Assembly: GCA_031178585.1 (NCBI GenBank) | Contig: JAPSIT010000089.1 | Coordinates: 1-5,092, forward strand | DNA from: Arthrobacter sp. | Lineage (GTDB): Bacteria; Actinomycetota; Actinomycetes; Actinomycetales; Micrococcaceae | Length of the DNA stretch: 5,092 bases | Reading direction: 5' to 3' | Shown: piece by piece, positions 5,082 through 5,092 of the stretch | Layout of the letters: every line of letters begins with the position of its first letter | Position numbering within the stretch: the first letter of the stretch is position 1 | Made by a program: the position numbers and the translations under genes | Notes under the pieces: generated by a model | Database searches by the model: none | What the model was told of the DNA's origin: nothing | What the model saw: only the letters and a program-made list of their open reading frames with translations

Positions 5082-5092
5082 ATGGCTTTGAC
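5082..5092 (+). CDS. divIVA: DivIVA/Wag31, first codons only
   Basis: Only ATG GCT TTG AC is visible, giving Met-Ala-Leu-Thr. Actinobacterial DivIVA (Wag31) proteins typically begin MALTPEDV, and the gene normally follows yggT in this cluster. DivIVA is a coiled-coil protein that gathers at curved membrane near the poles and directs apical cell wall growth. A ribosome site and a candidate promoter region lie just upstream. The call rests on four residues and gene order, so it is an inference from context; the gene is cut by the right edge. Confidence 0.75.

Noticed and set aside
1..5092. Mobile elements, CRISPR arrays, tRNA or rRNA genes, riboswitches
   Set aside because: I saw no transposase, regular repeat-spacer array, tRNA cloverleaf or known riboswitch pattern; the region is conserved division-cluster DNA.

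Overview
The window looks like a piece of chromosome from a high-GC Gram-positive bacterium (Actinobacteria), most likely of the Arthrobacter type (Micrococcaceae). The evidence is the GC-rich codon use, the FtsZ sequence with a GTG start and a C-terminal peptide ending [10 protein letters not shown], and the gene order ftsQ-ftsZ-pgeF-yggS-sepF-yggT-divIVA. That order is the typical downstream end of the actinobacterial division and cell wall (dcw) cluster. The genus is an inference from memory of such proteins, not a database result. All genes lie on the + strand.

Layout: ftsQ (43-873, possibly starting further upstream and so possibly cut by the left edge). Next comes a 196-bp AT-richer leader (874-1069) with candidate promoter and operator elements. 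ftsZ follows (1070-2302). After it is a 157-bp spacer with a strong terminator-like hairpin, a competing hairpin and short direct repeats. Then pgeF (2460-3149, TTG start) and yggS (3142-3876), which overlap by 8 nt. An 88-bp spacer with an imperfect hairpin leads to sepF (3965-4492), which is followed by a perfect 15-bp hairpin. A 144-bp spacer precedes yggT (4637-4924). A 157-bp spacer with candidate promoter elements then leads to the first codons of divIVA/wag31 (5082 to the window end).

How the genes fit together: FtsQ is the membrane division protein with a POTRA domain, and FtsZ forms the cytokinetic ring. SepF ties FtsZ to the membrane in bacteria of this group, which lack FtsA and ZipA. 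YggT is a small two-helix membrane protein. DivIVA (Wag31) is the polar organiser of tip growth. PgeF is an enzyme of the laccase-like fold linked to peptidoglycan precursor quality control, and YggS/PLPBP is a pyridoxal-phosphate homeostasis protein. The last two are housekeeping genes that habitually travel with ftsZ and sepF.

I see no mobile element, CRISPR array, tRNA, rRNA, toxin or defence gene, and no frameshifted gene. The gene content is ordinary and well conserved. The points worth a second look are all in the gaps: clustered GACAC motifs and an AACCTT/AAGGTT element before ftsZ, mutually exclusive hairpins after ftsZ, and a short repeat running into the TTG start of pgeF. I do not see evidence for an undescribed biological system.
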